Positions 4,444 to 5,458 of a DNA stretch of 5,458 nt are shown in pieces. The position numbers were made by a program, and so were the translations under genes. The stretch comes from Methanotrichaceae archaeon (lineage in GTDB: Archaea > Halobacteriota > Methanosarcinia > Methanotrichales > Methanotrichaceae), in the NCBI GenBank assembly GCA_013329455.1, contig DUKF01000139.1, positions 1 to 5,458 on the forward strand, written 5' to 3'. Numbering within the stretch: position 1 is the first letter of the stretch; each line of letters starts with the position of its first letter. The notes below the pieces were generated by a model. It saw only the letters and a program-made list of their open reading frames with translations. It ran no database searches and was not told where the DNA came from.

Positions 4444-4672
4444 AGTTTGATTTTTGACCTTCGGCAAGAACCTGAACGAAAAAGTTCACCTAATCGTGTT
4501 TCGTCTCAATAGAGCGTCCACCCTTTGGAGACCTGCCAATGAAATGGCTGCATACTCAACTTATATATGGCAGATTTCAAGATTAAGGTGACGCCAGTTG
4601 ATTACAAGACTGTCTTTCAAAAAATTGCGTAGTTATTGAGTCTGGGAGGAAATCTCATTATCATGTATTGAT

Positions 4673-4697
4673 GTATGTGCGGAATTATCGCACATAC
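4673..4697 (-). terminator. Perfect 9-bp hairpin downstream of the glutamate synthase gene
   Basis: GTATGTGCG (4673-4681) and CGCACATAC (4689-4697) form a perfect 9-bp stem with loop GAATTAT, about 72 bp past the stop of the glutamate synthase on its strand. No T run follows on the minus strand (ATCAATACATGATAATG). It may be a 3'-end stabilising or processing hairpin rather than a true terminator. A symmetric protein-binding site is another possibility. Confidence 0.35.
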
Positions 4698-4768
4698 ACC
4701 CCTTGTGGCAGGCACGTCAAACTTCAACAGCCTTCGCTTCGTCCCCCCAGCTCAGCAGGCCCTCACCC

Positions 4769-5458
4769 TCAGCTTTCCAAGATGTCTTCGGCTACGTCCC
4801 TGTATGCGTCCATGACGTAGGCGATCCCTGAGACCTTGGCGGCCTCCTCGGTGAGGGCCATCACGTCTTTTCTTGACATGGAGGCTAGACTGAAGTTCCT
4901 GCTTCCTGCCATCAGCTGCTGCAGGCCGATCTTGAACTTCTGGCTGTAGGTGTAGATTCCCATCGCGCCCAGGGGGATCTTCTCGACGTCCTTGCCGTAC
5001 TTCTCGGCCAGCTCCTCGTAGGTGACGAAGAGTTCCTTGGCGTTGGCTCCGTACTTGGAGACGGTCTTTGGAAGCTCTCCACCCTCGATCCACTTCTGGA
5101 TGTTCTTACCTACCATTCCGGGGATCATGAGGCCTCTTCCCATGCAGACCGCCTTGAAGTGGGGTGCGCCCATGGCGATCGCCTTGAAGACGCCGTCCTC
5201 CGAGGAAAAGCCGCCGGCCATGGCGAGGTCTGGAACCCTCATGCCCTTCTTGCTGAGCTTCTCTGCGAACTCGTAGGCGAGAGCCTGGAGGTAGAATGTC
5301 GGAATTCCCCACTCGTTCATCATCGGCCAGGGGCTCATTCCAGTGCCGCCGGGAGCGCCGTCGATGGTGAGAAGGTCGATCTTTGCCTCTGCTCCGTAGC
5401 GGATGGCAATGGCTAGCTCTGTCATAGAGTAGGCACCGGTCTTGAGGGTGACCCTCTT
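4769..5458 (-). CDS. FMN-binding glutamate synthase domain protein, C-terminal part (5' end outside window)
   Basis: The reading frame continues without interruption to the right edge; codons upstream of the ATG at 5425 read KRVTLKTGAYS, so that ATG is internal and the gene starts outside the window. The 229 residues seen are the C-terminal half of the FMN/Fe-S glutamate synthase domain, which makes glutamate from 2-oxoglutarate and glutamine-derived ammonia. Visible landmarks are LTIDGAPGGTGMSPWPM (about 30-46), the FMN-phosphate-type AGGFSSEDGVFKAIAMGAPH (about 81-100) and AVCMGRGLMIPGM (about 103-115). After that comes the archaeal-type C-terminal tail ending DVAEDILES. Archaeal forms are separate FMN-domain proteins rather than the large bacterial GltB, so I leave the symbol blank. 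The stop is the TGA at 4769-4771. The protein appears intact as far as visible, and lies upstream of gdhA on the same strand but separated by the insertion cluster. Confidence 0.9.
   Translation of the reverse strand, partial: KRVTLKTGAYSMTELAIAIRYGAEAKIDLLTIDGAPGGTGMSPWPMMNEWGIPTFYLQALAYEFAEKLSKKGMRVPDLAMAGGFSSEDGVFKAIAMGAPHFKAVCMGRGLMIPGMVGKNIQKWIEGGELPKTVSKYGANAKELFVTYEELAEKYGKDVEKIPLGAMGIYTYSQKFKIGLQQLMAGSRNFSLASMSRKDVMALTEEAAKVSGIAYVMDAYRDVAEDILES

Larger units (their letters stand above)
4409..4768. other. Gene-free stretch downstream of the glutamate synthase
   Basis: No convincing gene is seen. A 21-codon frame (4567-4632, MADFKIKVTPVDYKTVFQ...) has no ribosome binding site, and the only TATA-like sequence overlaps its start. 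The stretch also holds the weak hairpin 4412-4443 and the perfect hairpin 4673-4697. Confidence 0.45.

Noticed and set aside
4567..4632. 21-codon frame MADFKIKVTPVDYKTVFQ... as a small protein gene
   Set aside because: No Shine-Dalgarno site is present, the TATA-like sequence overlaps the ATG so it could not drive it, and no family is recognised.
5022..5416. Several 68-85-codon open frames overlapping the glutamate synthase on both strands
   Set aside because: They are shadows in other frames of a gene with clear FMN-domain motifs.

Overview
The window looks like part of a methanogenic archaeon's chromosome, plausibly from the Methanothrix/Methanosaeta group. That assignment is an inference. 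It rests on three things: an archaeal-looking glutamate dehydrogenase, an archaeal-type FMN-domain glutamate synthase, and TATA-box promoters (TATATATAA, TTTATATAA) combined with Shine-Dalgarno sites. No taxonomic marker gene is present.

The fixed genes are all on the minus strand. From right to left they are the C-terminal half of an FMN-binding glutamate synthase (4769 to the right edge), a full-length glutamate dehydrogenase gdhA (1081-2343) and a HicB-like antitoxin (422-655) with no recognisable HicA beside it. The first two belong to glutamate/ammonia metabolism. They are 2.4 kb apart and do not form one operon in the present sequence.

Between them lies the most informative part of the window, a nested set of mobile elements. 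A decayed IS66-like insertion sequence occupies 2702-4297. It has perfect 16-bp terminal inverted repeats and a perfect 8-bp target duplication (GAAACGAT). Its transposase gene is a pseudogene with three in-frame stops and one internal deletion. Two copies of a 187-bp non-coding element (2895-3081 and 3868-4054) have inserted into that pseudogene in opposite orientations, each with its own 10-bp target duplication. Removing each copy plus one duplication restores the transposase reading frame exactly. The small elements share 18-19-bp terminal repeats (CATGGGTCATCGGTTAAG) and are about 90% identical, so they are MITEs, probably mobilised by an IS4/IS231-like transposase elsewhere in the genome.

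Rejoining the IS66 flanks recreates what looks like a small plus-strand transcription unit: a strong TATA box at 2583-2591, a 25-codon open frame, and a hairpin with a run of seven T at 4378-4408. It may have been a small RNA or small-protein gene and is now split by the insertion.

The left edge (1-354) holds plus-strand remnants: the end of an unidentified ORF and the frameshifted N-terminal part of an IS630-type transposase. The gene-free stretches 656-1080, 2344-2701 and 4298-4768 contain candidate promoters, hairpins and repeats, described individually.
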